NCBI GenBank assembly: GCA_937975765.1
Contig: CALJUR010000082.1
Coordinates: 1 to 15,822, forward strand
Reading direction: 5' to 3'
From: an uncultured Myxococcales bacterium
GTDB lineage: Bacteria; Myxococcota_A; UBA9042; DTJE01
Length of the DNA stretch: 15,822 bases
Part shown: positions 7,052-14,448 of the stretch, in pieces
Layout of the letters: every line of letters begins with the position of its first letter
How positions within the stretch are numbered: the first letter of the stretch is position 1
Translations under genes and position numbers: made by a program
Notes under the pieces: model-generated
The model's input: only the letters and a program-made list of their open reading frames with translations
Told to the model about the DNA's origin: nothing
Database searches by the model: none

Positions 7052-8143
7052 CTACACCGGGTTGATCACCACGAAGCGCCAGGCGATCGTGGGGTCGGTC
7101 ATATCGGTCCCGTCGTTTCTCGCCCAAATCACGAAGGATCCGACCGCCTGCTCCCGGACCCCGCAGGAAATGGGCCGGTAGGTCGCGGGGGAGCCGTCGC
7201 CGGCCTGGACGGACACCAGGACGATGGAGTTCGCGCCCACCTTGTCGCAGTTGATGGTCTGGGTCTGGATGACGCCGCTGGACCACACGGAACTGCCGAC
7301 CCACCACTCGCTGACCTTGCCCGAGGGGGAGTTCATGGTGGCGGGGTCGGTGTTCGTGACGTTGTCCAGGTAGCCGACGGCCAGGCCCCCGGTCCCGGAT
7401 ACCTTGCCGCCGGCGACGAGGTCCCCGTAGGCCCCGATGAACCCCGCCGCGGACATGTTGCCGGTGGCCGAATCCAGCGTCAGGGCGTCGTTGCCGCCCA
7501 CGCCGCCCTGGTTGACGACGATGTCGCCCTTCGTGTTGATGTTGCCGGTCCCGCCGTTGACCGTGAACTTCGCCCCGGCGCCGTTCAGATCGGTGCAGCC
7601 GGCCTTGATGTCTCCCTGGGCGTACACCGGCCCGATGGTCGCCAGGCGGCCCGTCGACGCGATGGCCTTGATGCCGTCCACCCCGCCCGAGGAAAGGGTG
7701 ATGTTGCGAAAGGCGCAGTCGCGGTCCGCGGTGATGGCCTGGGTGCTGGAGGCCTGCGTGCCGATGAAGAGCCCTTCTTCGAGGTACGCCTTGTCGGTCT
7801 CGACGTACCCGAACAGCGGCCCGAGCACGCCCCCTTCCGTCCCGATGATGGTGGAGAAGATGCCGGTGCCGTCCGGGTCCCCGATGCGCACCTGGTCCTT
7901 GAAGGACCCGAGGATGGTCAGGGGCGCTTCGAGCGCTGCCCACAACTGCGTCACGTCGGTCTTGTCCAGCGTGTGGCCCAGGGCCTCGATGACGTGGGCG
8001 ATCTCCTCCTGGACCGCGTTGAGCCAGTCGGCGGACACCTCGGTCCCGCCGGCGGGGTTGGTGTCCTGGAAGTACCCGGGCGTGCCCTGCGGCAGGGGCG
8101 TCGGCCGGGCCAGCGCCTTGCGGGACGTGTCGATGCGAAACAT
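7052..8143 (-). CDS. Phage tail fibre protein
   Basis: 363 residues. The N-terminus (RPTPLPQGTPGYFQDTNPAG, VSADWLNAVQEEIAHVIEA) matches the attachment region found in many Mu/P2-type tail fibres, which links the fibre to the baseplate. The middle (about 90-280) is a repetitive Gly/Thr/Ser/Asp-rich beta region (GNINTKGDIVVNQGG, LDSATGNMSAAGF), as in trimeric fibre shafts. The C-terminal quarter (SIVLVSVQAGDGSP, FVIWARNDGTD, WRFVVINPV) resembles a compact beta-sandwich tip that could bind receptor. A strong ribosome binding site, AGGAGGT (8150-8156), overlaps the stop of the previous gene. As in Mu it follows gp48. No separate fibre-assembly chaperone gene is seen next to it. Function is well supported; receptor specificity is unknown. 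Confidence 0.88.
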   Translation of the reverse strand: MFRIDTSRKALARPTPLPQGTPGYFQDTNPAGGTEVSADWLNAVQEEIAHVIEALGHTLDKTDVTQLWAALEAPLTILGSFKDQVRIGDPDGTGIFSTIIGTEGGVLGPLFGYVETDKAYLEEGLFIGTQASSTQAITADRDCAFRNITLSSGGVDGIKAIASTGRLATIGPVYAQGDIKAGCTDLNGAGAKFTVNGGTGNINTKGDIVVNQGGVGGNDALTLDSATGNMSAAGFIGAYGDLVAGGKVSGTGGLAVGYLDNVTNTDPATMNSPSGKVSEWWVGSSVWSSGVIQTQTINCDKVGANSIVLVSVQAGDGSPATYRPISCGVREQAVGSFVIWARNDGTDMTDPTIAWRFVVINPV

Positions 8144-8149
8144 GGCCCT

Positions 8150-8156
8150 ACCTCCT
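8150..8156 (-). promoter_or_regulatory. Strong ribosome binding site of the tail fibre gene
   Basis: AGGAGGT on the minus strand, six bases before the ATG at 8143 and overlapping the TGA (8156-8158) of the gp48-like gene. It is one of the best Shine-Dalgarno matches in the phage segment, which fits a need for high fibre output and fixes the start. Confidence 0.75.
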
Positions 8157-8707
8157 CACGCGCCCGTCCACCAGATGAAAGTGTGGGCGGGCTTGTACTT
8201 CTCGAACGCCAGGCGCACCCGGACGGCGACCTCGTCGAATGCGATCAGGGGAGACCCGGCGGGATCGCCGGCCCGAAAGCGTGTCACCGAGCCCGGCGCG
8301 GACACCGACCAGACGTGGGGCCACTCGGTGTTCTCGACGTCCGCGACCGCACCCATGGCCAGGGCGAGCGCCTCGAAATACGCCTGGGTCTGCCCGCCCT
8401 GGGCGGCGAGTTTCCCCATCAGCACGAACCGCCGGTCGGCCTCGGTCGGCGGGATGTACCCGAACTCCGGCAGCCCGGTGACGCGCTCCCACTCCGGGAG
8501 CAGGCCCGCGGCGGTCGTGGTCGCGGGGTCGGCCTCTTCCATCAGGGAGCCGGCCCGGTTCTGGACACGGACGTACTCGTCGGCCAGGCCGGCAAGCAGC
8601 CGGGTCAGGCGCCGGGCCGGGTCGCGGGTCCACACGAGGCCCCGGGGCAGTAGGCCCTGGAGGACCCTGATGAAGTCGTCGGTCGTGGCGATCCAGATCG
8701 TTCCCAT
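8156..8707 (-). CDS. Mu gp48-like baseplate/tail protein (YmfQ, DUF2313 family)
   Basis: 183 residues, near the usual family size. The opening (DDFIRVLQGLLPRGLVWTRD), LLAGLADEYVRVQNRAGSL, GLLPEWERVTGLPEFGYIPP and the C-terminal HTFIWWTGA are the hallmarks of YmfQ/gp48 proteins, which lie between baseplate J and the tail fibre in Mu-type phages and probably help connect fibres to the baseplate rim. The ATG at 8707 lies just past the gp47 stop (8710-8712), so translational coupling is likely; the ribosome binding site is weak. Gene order (gp47, this gene, fibre) strongly supports the assignment. Molecular role is inferred from the family. Confidence 0.85.
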   Translation of the reverse strand: MGTIWIATTDDFIRVLQGLLPRGLVWTRDPARRLTRLLAGLADEYVRVQNRAGSLMEEADPATTTAAGLLPEWERVTGLPEFGYIPPTEADRRFVLMGKLAAQGGQTQAYFEALALAMGAVADVENTEWPHVWSVSAPGSVTRFRAGDPAGSPLIAFDEVAVRVRLAFEKYKPAHTFIWWTGA

Positions 8708-8709
8708 GG

Positions 8710-9846
8710 TCAGGCCCCGTTGATGGTCACGGAGGCATCCGCGATGGTCGGGTACTCGAAGGCGTCCAGGTCCACGTCGCCCGTGGGGCCACCTCCGTCC
8801 ACATCCACCATCTGGAACCAGTCGATCCCGGCCGCCCGGCCGATGGCCTCCAGCACCCAGGAGTTGCGAACGGTCCAGGGGGCGCCCCCGAAACCGGCCT
8901 CGGCGCGTTCGCGGAAGGTGGCCTGGACCTCCCGGCGGACGTTCGTCTTCACCTGGGCCAGCGTGTAGCCGGGCAGCAGACCGGCGTTGAGGGACAGGGT
9001 GATGGCGTTCTCAAGCGGCGTGAACGCGACTGCCGCCGCGGTGATCGGCACGTTCGGGAGAATGTGGTCGGTGACCGCGACGATCTCCTGCCAGGTGGGC
9101 AGCACGCTCCCGTCGTCGTCGATGTCCTCCACCGTAAACATCACCCACACCTGCCCGAGCGCGGGTCCATCGGGCCAGGCGATCGGCCACACCAGGTCCA
9201 CGGCAACGCCGGGGGTGGCCTGGGCCCACAGGACGTAGTCGGAAGCCGCGCCGCCCTGGGGCGGGTCTGAGAGGCGCGTGAGCAGGCGGTCGAGCAAGGA
9301 TGCGTCGGACTCGGCGTCCCGGCCCCCGGTGATCCCCGGCGAGCGCAGCGGGCAGGTGCCGACGATCCCGGCGGGGGGCGATACCAGGTCCAGGGTGGCG
9401 TCGGCGGCGAAGGGGAAGTTTCCGGCGGTGCCCGCCTCGACCGCCTCGATGTCCACGGCCTTCGTTTCGCTGGCGGTCCAGTGCCAGTCCCCGACGACCG
9501 CGTACTCGACGGCATCGGCGCGCTGGAGCAGGGAGCCGGAAAGCAGATCGGAGCCCGCGGTGCCATCGACGTCCACCTTGCCGGCGGCCTTGGCGGGCGG
9601 GGACCGGGTGATCCCGAAGAGCCGGGCCCACCGCTCCAGTTGCGCGCCTTCCGCGGTGTCCGGGATGACCTGGCGGGCGATCCACTGCTGGTACAGGTAC
9701 AGGCCCCAGGCGGCCCCGGCGAGGACGTAGGCCAGCACGAAGGCGAGCGACCGGGGCAGCAGCGCGTTGGTGTTCCCCATCCGGGCGTTCAGGTCGCCCT
9801 TGATCCGGTCGATAAGCGCGGGAAGCGTCGGGATCGCGAAAGCCAT
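8710..9846 (-). CDS. Baseplate J-like protein (Mu gp47 homologue)
   Basis: 378 residues, a normal length for the family. The N-terminus has the typical IPTLPALIDRIKGDLNARM, followed by LPRSLAFVLAYVLAGAAWGL and a run ending TAEGAQLERWARLFGI, which is characteristic of baseplate J/gp47 wedge proteins. The middle carries EAVEAGTAGNFPFAADATLD and GGRDAESDASLLDRLLTRLS, also typical. The C-terminal part contains PLENAITLSLNAGLLPGYTL. It should form part of the baseplate wedge that triggers sheath contraction. The ATG at 9846 has GAGGTGG (9851-9857) upstream, overlapping the end of the gp46-like gene. This is one of the surest calls in the window. Confidence 0.95.
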   Translation of the reverse strand: MAFAIPTLPALIDRIKGDLNARMGNTNALLPRSLAFVLAYVLAGAAWGLYLYQQWIARQVIPDTAEGAQLERWARLFGITRSPPAKAAGKVDVDGTAGSDLLSGSLLQRADAVEYAVVGDWHWTASETKAVDIEAVEAGTAGNFPFAADATLDLVSPPAGIVGTCPLRSPGITGGRDAESDASLLDRLLTRLSDPPQGGAASDYVLWAQATPGVAVDLVWPIAWPDGPALGQVWVMFTVEDIDDDGSVLPTWQEIVAVTDHILPNVPITAAAVAFTPLENAITLSLNAGLLPGYTLAQVKTNVRREVQATFRERAEAGFGGAPWTVRNSWVLEAIGRAAGIDWFQMVDVDGGGPTGDVDLDAFEYPTIADASVTINGA

Positions 9847-9855
9847 CGCACCACC

Positions 9856-10776
9856 TCATGCCGCCTGGAACGCTGCCCACAGATCGGGCCAGGCCACGGC
9901 CTCCTTCGTGCCGTCCGACTTCGAAACCACCACCTTCAGGGCCACGCGCCCGAGGTCCTGGCGCTCGACCGTCACGTCCACCCGGGCGGCAATGCCCGTG
10001 TCCACCATCCATGCGAGCGCCTCCTCGGCGTACTGGCGGACCTTGAGCAGCGTGGTCGCGTTGACGGGGGCCCGGGCCAGGAGCCACAACTTCGAGCCAA
10101 ACGCATTGTCCGTGTAGGTGTCGCCCCACCAGCCGCCCCGATACACGGGGTCGCCGCCTCGATCGGGCAGCTCATCGTCGGGGTCGGCGCGCCGGTCCGA
10201 GAACAGGCTGACCCAGACGAGCTGGTCCAGGCTTGCCGGCGGGACGGTCGGGGACCAGGGAACGAGTTCGAAGAAGCCTGCGCCCACGTCCAGGAGGTCC
10301 CCGTCCGCCGTCGCGGCCCAGGCGGTCGCGCATTCGGGCTCCGATGCCCGCGGCACGACGAAGTCCGCGGTGCGACCGGCGGCGTCGATGGGGTTGCCGT
10401 CCAGATCCCGGATCGTTGCGGGGGCAGTGACCCGGTAGCTCTCGATGGTGGTCATTTCGGGAAGCGTGGTCAGGACGGCGACCCGGGACCCGGCCAGCAC
10501 AGCCACATCGGTGACGACCACATGGACGCCCGCCGCCAGAGGGGATACGGACCAATCGCCGGGGCCGCCGAGGGTGCCCGGGTCGATGGGCTCGTTGAAG
10601 GTGACGGTGACGCTGCGGCCCTTCCCGGACGCCTCCTCGATGGCCAGCGGGGGCGGGACCGGCACGGGAACCGGCGGCTCGACGTCCAGGGCCACATGGA
10701 AGGCGAGGCGTGCCAGGACGTTCGTTGCCGTCTTGGCGGAAAACGATTCGAGCCTGGCCAGGTCCACCGTCGCCAC
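9856..10776 (-). CDS. gp46-family baseplate protein with N-terminal Ig-like extension
   Basis: 306 residues, about twice the usual gp46 size. Residues about 165-306 match Mu gp46-type proteins: LVWVSLFSDRRADPDDELPD, GGWWGDTYTDNAFGSKLWLL, LKVRQYAEEALAWMVDTGIA and VERQDLGRVALKVVVSKSDG. Residues about 46-145 look like a bacterial Ig-like (SbsA/Big_5-type) domain: SVTVTFNEPIDPGTL, GDWSVSP, IRDLDGNPIDAAGRTADFVV. A Pro/Val-rich linker (EPPVPVPVPPPLAIEEA) precedes it. The start is a GTG at 10776; the only nearby ATG in frame (10788) hits a stop two codons later. A GGAG lies about eight bases upstream. gp46 sits at the baseplate; the Ig-like part could decorate the virion or touch the host surface. 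The gp46 part is firm, the Ig-like part probable. Confidence 0.85.
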   Translation of the reverse strand: MATVDLARLESFSAKTATNVLARLAFHVALDVEPPVPVPVPPPLAIEEASGKGRSVTVTFNEPIDPGTLGGPGDWSVSPLAAGVHVVVTDVAVLAGSRVAVLTTLPEMTTIESYRVTAPATIRDLDGNPIDAAGRTADFVVPRASEPECATAWAATADGDLLDVGAGFFELVPWSPTVPPASLDQLVWVSLFSDRRADPDDELPDRGGDPVYRGGWWGDTYTDNAFGSKLWLLARAPVNATTLLKVRQYAEEALAWMVDTGIAARVDVTVERQDLGRVALKVVVSKSDGTKEAVAWPDLWAAFQAA

Positions 10777-10788
10777 GGGGTCACTCCA

Positions 10789-11691
10789 TCAGATCCAGAT
10801 GCCGTCCCGAGCCGCCTCGCGGGGATAGGACACCGCGCCCCAGGCGTGCCGGGTGCCGTCCGCCGAGATGTCGCCGTCGGGCATGTTCGTGACGCGAACG
10901 AGTTCCAGGACGCCGACGGACGTGGCAGTGACCACGTCGATCACGGGCGCGTCGGCCTCGGTGTAGGCCCCGGTTTCCCGGTCCCTCGCGGGCGCCGTGG
11001 TGCCGGTCCCGGCCTTGGCGGCATCCAGCGCGTCCAGGGCCACGGTCGGCACGCCCCCCTGGGCCCCGGTGTTCTGGCCCCAGTACGAGGACCAGTCGGT
11101 CAGGCGGGCGAGGCCCGCAAAGTGCGCCGTGCGGCTCTTGGCATGCGACAGCCCGGCAAGCGGTACCAGGCCCCCGGCGAAGGTCCCGTAGTTCTCGATG
11201 GTGCCCGACCGGACCAGGACGCAGAACGACCCGGGCCGCCCGGCGTCACCACTCGTGAACAGCAGGACGGCCATCGTGCAGGGGACCGCATAGGTCGAGG
11301 GCCAGCCCTTGATCCCGCCGTTTCGCCAGTCGGCCAGGGACGCCCCGAAGTAGCCGCCGCCCGAGTTCCAGCCGCCGTCGTGGGAAATGCAGGAATAGAC
11401 CCCGGCGGCCTTGCTCCCGAAGCCCGCAAGCGTGCCCGTGGCGTTGCGGAAGCCCAGGAAGACCTGGAGCTTGCTGCCATCGGCCCGGGGCGTCTCGGAC
11501 TGCAAAACGAGCCAGGACCCGTCCGCCGGCGACGTGTCCGACGTCCAGACGTCCGTCGTGGAGCGGTCCACGATGGTCCACTTGCCGGCCAGATCCCCGG
11601 CGAGCTTGTTCGTGACCGCGTCGTACACCCGGAACAACGGCCCCGACCGCCCGTGCTGGATCGTGATGTCCTTCCATGCCGCGTAGGCCAT
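10789..11691 (-). CDS. Unrecognised phage protein between gp45 and gp46, predicted beta-rich
   Basis: 300 residues. The ATG at 11691 has GAGGTG (11696-11701) close upstream, overlapping the gp45 stop. I do not recognise a family. The sequence is rich in Gly, Ser, Thr and aromatic residues and predicted strands: GKWTIVDRSTTDVWTSD, WLVLQSETPRADGSKLQVFL, FCVLVRSGTIENYGTF, DWSSYWGQNTGAQGGVPTV. A Pro/Thr/Ala linker (about 230-245) leads to a C-terminal part ending GIWI. No signal peptide, transmembrane segment or catalytic motif is evident. It sits inside the baseplate operon at a place where phage Mu has no gene, so a tail-tip, receptor-contacting or spike-associated structural role is an inference. 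Host-range or accessory function is possible. Confidence 0.75.
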   Translation of the reverse strand: MAYAAWKDITIQHGRSGPLFRVYDAVTNKLAGDLAGKWTIVDRSTTDVWTSDTSPADGSWLVLQSETPRADGSKLQVFLGFRNATGTLAGFGSKAAGVYSCISHDGGWNSGGGYFGASLADWRNGGIKGWPSTYAVPCTMAVLLFTSGDAGRPGSFCVLVRSGTIENYGTFAGGLVPLAGLSHAKSRTAHFAGLARLTDWSSYWGQNTGAQGGVPTVALDALDAAKAGTGTTAPARDRETGAYTEADAPVIDVVTATSVGVLELVRVTNMPDGDISADGTRHAWGAVSYPREAARDGIWI

Positions 11692-11699
11692 GCTTCACC

Positions 11700-12236
11700 T
11701 CATTTCGCGGTGACGGCGGTCGTTCCCAGGTCGGTCGGCACGCTCGGGCGCGGGACCGACCAGACCAGCGCCTGAGCCTGCAAGCCGTTGAGCGCCGCCT
11801 CGAGATCGTCGAGGTACTGTTTCAGGGTCGGTTCCCGGACGAGGGCCGCGTCCGCGTCGTTGCCGAGCTTCACCGTGTCGGACTTGATGGTGACGGCCTT
11901 GCCCTCGACCACGATGCCGTCGCGGGTCACGTGGACCTTCTGGCCCTGGTCGTCGTGGATGGCGACTTCGCCCTTGGCAAGCCCGGTCAGCCGGTAGCGC
12001 CGGTCCCCGACCACGATGGCGACCGGGTGGTCCGGGCATCCCCCGAGGTCGACCACGACCGCCTCGGCCCCCCGCCCGTCCGAGGGGGCGTCCGCAGGGC
12101 ACGACGTGAAGCCGTAGGGCTCGAAGTGCTCGACGCCGTCCCGGACGTCGCCGGCGTACACGACCACCTGGAGGACCTGCATCCGTCCGGACGGGTCGGC
12201 CCGGACAACGGAGGCGCGGCTGCACTCGCCGTCCAT
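11700..12236 (-). CDS. Mu gp45-like baseplate spike/assembly protein
   Basis: 178 residues. The ATG at 12236 shares one base with the hub gene's stop (TGATG), which fixes the start; the much longer open frame upstream is an out-of-frame shadow of the hub gene. RDGVEHFEPYGFTSCP followed by AVVVDLGGCPDHPVAIVVGD, RRYRLTGLAKGEVAIHDDQG and QKVHVTRDGIVVEGKAVTIK is typical of Mu gp45/gpV-type proteins: an OB-fold-like base and then short beta repeats forming the needle used to pierce the outer membrane. The C-terminal part (LKQYLDDLEAALNGLQA) looks helical. Position after the hub matches Mu order. No clear HxH metal-binding tip motif is visible, so its puncturing detail is uncertain. Confidence 0.88.
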   Translation of the reverse strand: MDGECSRASVVRADPSGRMQVLQVVVYAGDVRDGVEHFEPYGFTSCPADAPSDGRGAEAVVVDLGGCPDHPVAIVVGDRRYRLTGLAKGEVAIHDDQGQKVHVTRDGIVVEGKAVTIKSDTVKLGNDADAALVREPTLKQYLDDLEAALNGLQAQALVWSVPRPSVPTDLGTTAVTAK

Positions 12237-13348
12237 CACTTTACCCCTTCGGCGATCTGGTACAGGTGGATCCCGGCGGTGACCTTCTTGCCGGCCTTGC
12301 CCTTCACGGTCTTCGGAAGCTCGGGCTCGTAGGCGCCGGGGGGCGCGAGTTCGATTCGGGTGATCTGCCCCTGGCGGTCGTCCAACCCGAACTGCACCGA
12401 CACGGACAGGAGCGTCGCGTCCACGCCGATGACGGGGTCCTGGACCTTGCACAGGCGGTTGACGTCGTACACGTGGCCGTCGGCATCCCGCCAGCCGGCG
12501 ACGGTGATCTCGACGGCGGCCGAGCGGCCTGCCCGGGTGACCGCCTCCCAGTTCGCCCGGGCTCGGGCCTCGGCCTGGCCCATGGCTTTTTCGCCCCGGA
12601 CCACCAGCAACCGGAAACGCGTCAGGTCCTGCAAGTCCTCGATGGCATCCTGGACAGCGGCCGCCGCCTCGCCCCAGTTGTCGTCGTCGCCCCGGACCTG
12701 TCCCTTGACGACGTACTTCGAAAACCGCTGCGAGACGTCCGCCCGCAGGGACGACGACAGGATGTTGCCGGGATGGACGAAGGCCGGTCCGGTCCGCGTG
12801 CCCACCCGGGTCAGCAGGAGCTTGCCGTCCCGCGTGTCCGTGATCAGGAGGCGCTGCTCGCGGCACACCTGCTCGATCACGTCGAATGCCCGGTCCCCGG
12901 GCCGGGCAACGAAGTTCTTGATTGGGGCTAGGCCCGGCACGTCGCAGACGACCTCGACGCCGTAGGGCTCGCACACGGCTTCCGCGATCTGGAGGATGGT
13001 GCGGTTCTTCCACTGGGCGGGCTTGGCCTTCGAGGCGTCGCAGGAGCAGTCCACCACGTCTGCCGTCTTGGACCGCCCGGACACGGATACCGAATGGTCG
13101 TCGCCCGAGTGAGCCAGGGAGACCGCATCGACGTATCCGGTGACGATCAGGTCGTCCCCGATCAACACCCGGCAGGCATCGCCCGGGTGGACCTTGATGG
13201 GGTTGTCCTGGCCGGGCCAGGTCTCCGTGAGCCCCACCTGGAACTGCGCGGCGGCCTGCTCGATGGACCGCTGCACCGACACGCCGAGCCATCCCTCGTG
13301 CCGGATGTCACCCACCTCGAGGTAGGCCCTGTCGGGATCACGCGTCAT
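12236..13348 (-). CDS. Mu gpP/gp44-like baseplate hub protein
   Basis: 370 residues, close to Mu gpP. The early part (EVGDIRHEGWLGVSVQRSIE) and the segment GLTETWPGQDNPIKVHPGDA to LIVTGYVDAV, DHSVSVSGRSKTADVVDCSC and TILQIAEAVCEPYGVEVVCD, then FDVIEQVCREQRLLITDTRD, are the expected hub signature (gp27/gpD-like barrels). A later part has VRGEKAMGQAEARARANWEA and DADGHVYDVNRLCKVQDPVI. The protein should form the trimeric centre of the baseplate on which the spike sits. Start and stop overlap both neighbours: ATGA with the gpN-like gene upstream and TGATG with the gp45-like gene downstream, which implies coupled translation. Confidence 0.92.
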   Translation of the reverse strand: MTRDPDRAYLEVGDIRHEGWLGVSVQRSIEQAAAQFQVGLTETWPGQDNPIKVHPGDACRVLIGDDLIVTGYVDAVSLAHSGDDHSVSVSGRSKTADVVDCSCDASKAKPAQWKNRTILQIAEAVCEPYGVEVVCDVPGLAPIKNFVARPGDRAFDVIEQVCREQRLLITDTRDGKLLLTRVGTRTGPAFVHPGNILSSSLRADVSQRFSKYVVKGQVRGDDDNWGEAAAAVQDAIEDLQDLTRFRLLVVRGEKAMGQAEARARANWEAVTRAGRSAAVEITVAGWRDADGHVYDVNRLCKVQDPVIGVDATLLSVSVQFGLDDRQGQITRIELAPPGAYEPELPKTVKGKAGKKVTAGIHLYQIAEGVK

Positions 13349-14448
13349 GCCGTCAGCACCCTCAGGTCCCCCGCCACCGCGCAGGGGTCGGACAGGTTGT
13401 TCCGGGTCACGATCTCGGAGGCGCGTTCCGCGTCGCCGTACAGGTCGAAGGCCAGCGCAAGGGCCGGCGCCGCGCGCTTGACCGCCAGGGCCCGCAGGCG
13501 GGGAAGCGTCACCGCCTCGTCGCTGATGGCCTGGACGACGGCCCCCTTCAGGTCCAGCAGCGCCGAGTGGGTGTCCGCATCGACCAGGTACAGGGCGGCC
13601 AGATCCATCTGGCGGGCCAGGTCGTTGCGAATCGCGATGGCGTCATCCCAGGTGGTGTAGGCGGCGTTCGCGGCGGCATCGCCGGCGGCTGCCAGGGACG
13701 ACACGAACAACAGCGTGTCGAGCGCCCCGCCCTCCGATTCCACGAACAGCGGCTCCAGCACCGACGCGATGGCCCGCAGGTCCCCCGGGTCCGAAACGGT
13801 GGCGAACGCCCCCTGCCAGGCCTCGGCAGCGGCCTCGGGATCCCCCGCCAGCACGTCGGCCCGGGCGGCGATGCCGTCCACGGCGTCCTTGAAGGCATCG
13901 GCGGCGTCCCGGTCGGACAGCTTCCCGGCGAGCCCAGACAACGTCGCGGCCCGGGCGGTCTGGTCACTGGCCGACGACCCGTGCTGCGCATACAGGGCGG
14001 CGACCGCCACGTTGACCGCGGCGGCCTTGGCGAGCGCGACCGCCGTCATGATCAGGCCGATGGAGTAGGTCGAGCCCGCCTCGATGAAGTCGAGCGAAAA
14101 CTCCACCACGTTGACGCCGCCGTCCACCGACTCCCGGACGGACAACGCCTCGCAGCGGGCCTGGACCAGCCCGAGCGTCGGATGCAGGAGCGGTCCCGGG
14201 CCTTTCTTCTCGCACGCCGCGATCATCAGATCCCGGATCGCGGGGGCCCCCTCGCCCAGCACGAAGCCCTGGAGCTTCCAGCGCCGGGCGCGGCGGCCCA
14301 TGTCCTCGTTGTAGGGCTCGTCGCGGTTCGGGTACTCGTGGGTGACCAGGCGCCGGCCCGTTTCGCGCCCGACTTCCCGGGCCTCGAAGGGAACGTAGCG
14401 CCACATCGCGGGCAGCAGGCTGGTGGGGAGGGCGGGCATGCCGGGCAT
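13345..14448 (-). CDS. Mu gpN-like tail protein with DNA-circularisation N-terminal domain
   Basis: 367 residues. Residues about 15-125 carry the DNA_circ_N pattern: MWRYVPFEAREVGRETGRRL, VTHEYPNRDEPYNEDMGRRA, RRWKLQGFVLGEGAPAIRDL, GPGPLLHPTLGLVQARCEAL and a stretch ending VVEFSLDFIEAGS. In Mu and relatives this gene lies between tape measure and hub and encodes a tail/baseplate component; the circularisation name is historical. The rest is Ala-rich and mostly helical, of unclear fold. It begins in a TGATG overlap with the tape measure stop and ends in an ATGA overlap with the hub start, so it is part of the same coupled operon. No truncation is seen. Confidence 0.9.
   Translation of the reverse strand: MPGMPALPTSLLPAMWRYVPFEAREVGRETGRRLVTHEYPNRDEPYNEDMGRRARRWKLQGFVLGEGAPAIRDLMIAACEKKGPGPLLHPTLGLVQARCEALSVRESVDGGVNVVEFSLDFIEAGSTYSIGLIMTAVALAKAAAVNVAVAALYAQHGSSASDQTARAATLSGLAGKLSDRDAADAFKDAVDGIAARADVLAGDPEAAAEAWQGAFATVSDPGDLRAIASVLEPLFVESEGGALDTLLFVSSLAAAGDAAANAAYTTWDDAIAIRNDLARQMDLAALYLVDADTHSALLDLKGAVVQAISDEAVTLPRLRALAVKRAAPALALAFDLYGDAERASEIVTRNNLSDPCAVAGDLRVLTA

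Noticed and set aside
9481..11775. 764-codon plus-strand open frame across the gp47, gp46 and unknown phage genes
   Set aside because: It spans the boundaries of three well-supported minus-strand genes and reads as Arg/Gly/Pro-biased shadow sequence.
11700..13292. 530-codon version of the gp45-like gene reaching back through the hub gene
   Set aside because: The part above 12236 is an out-of-frame shadow of the hub gene; the ATG at 12236 in the TGATG overlap is the credible start.
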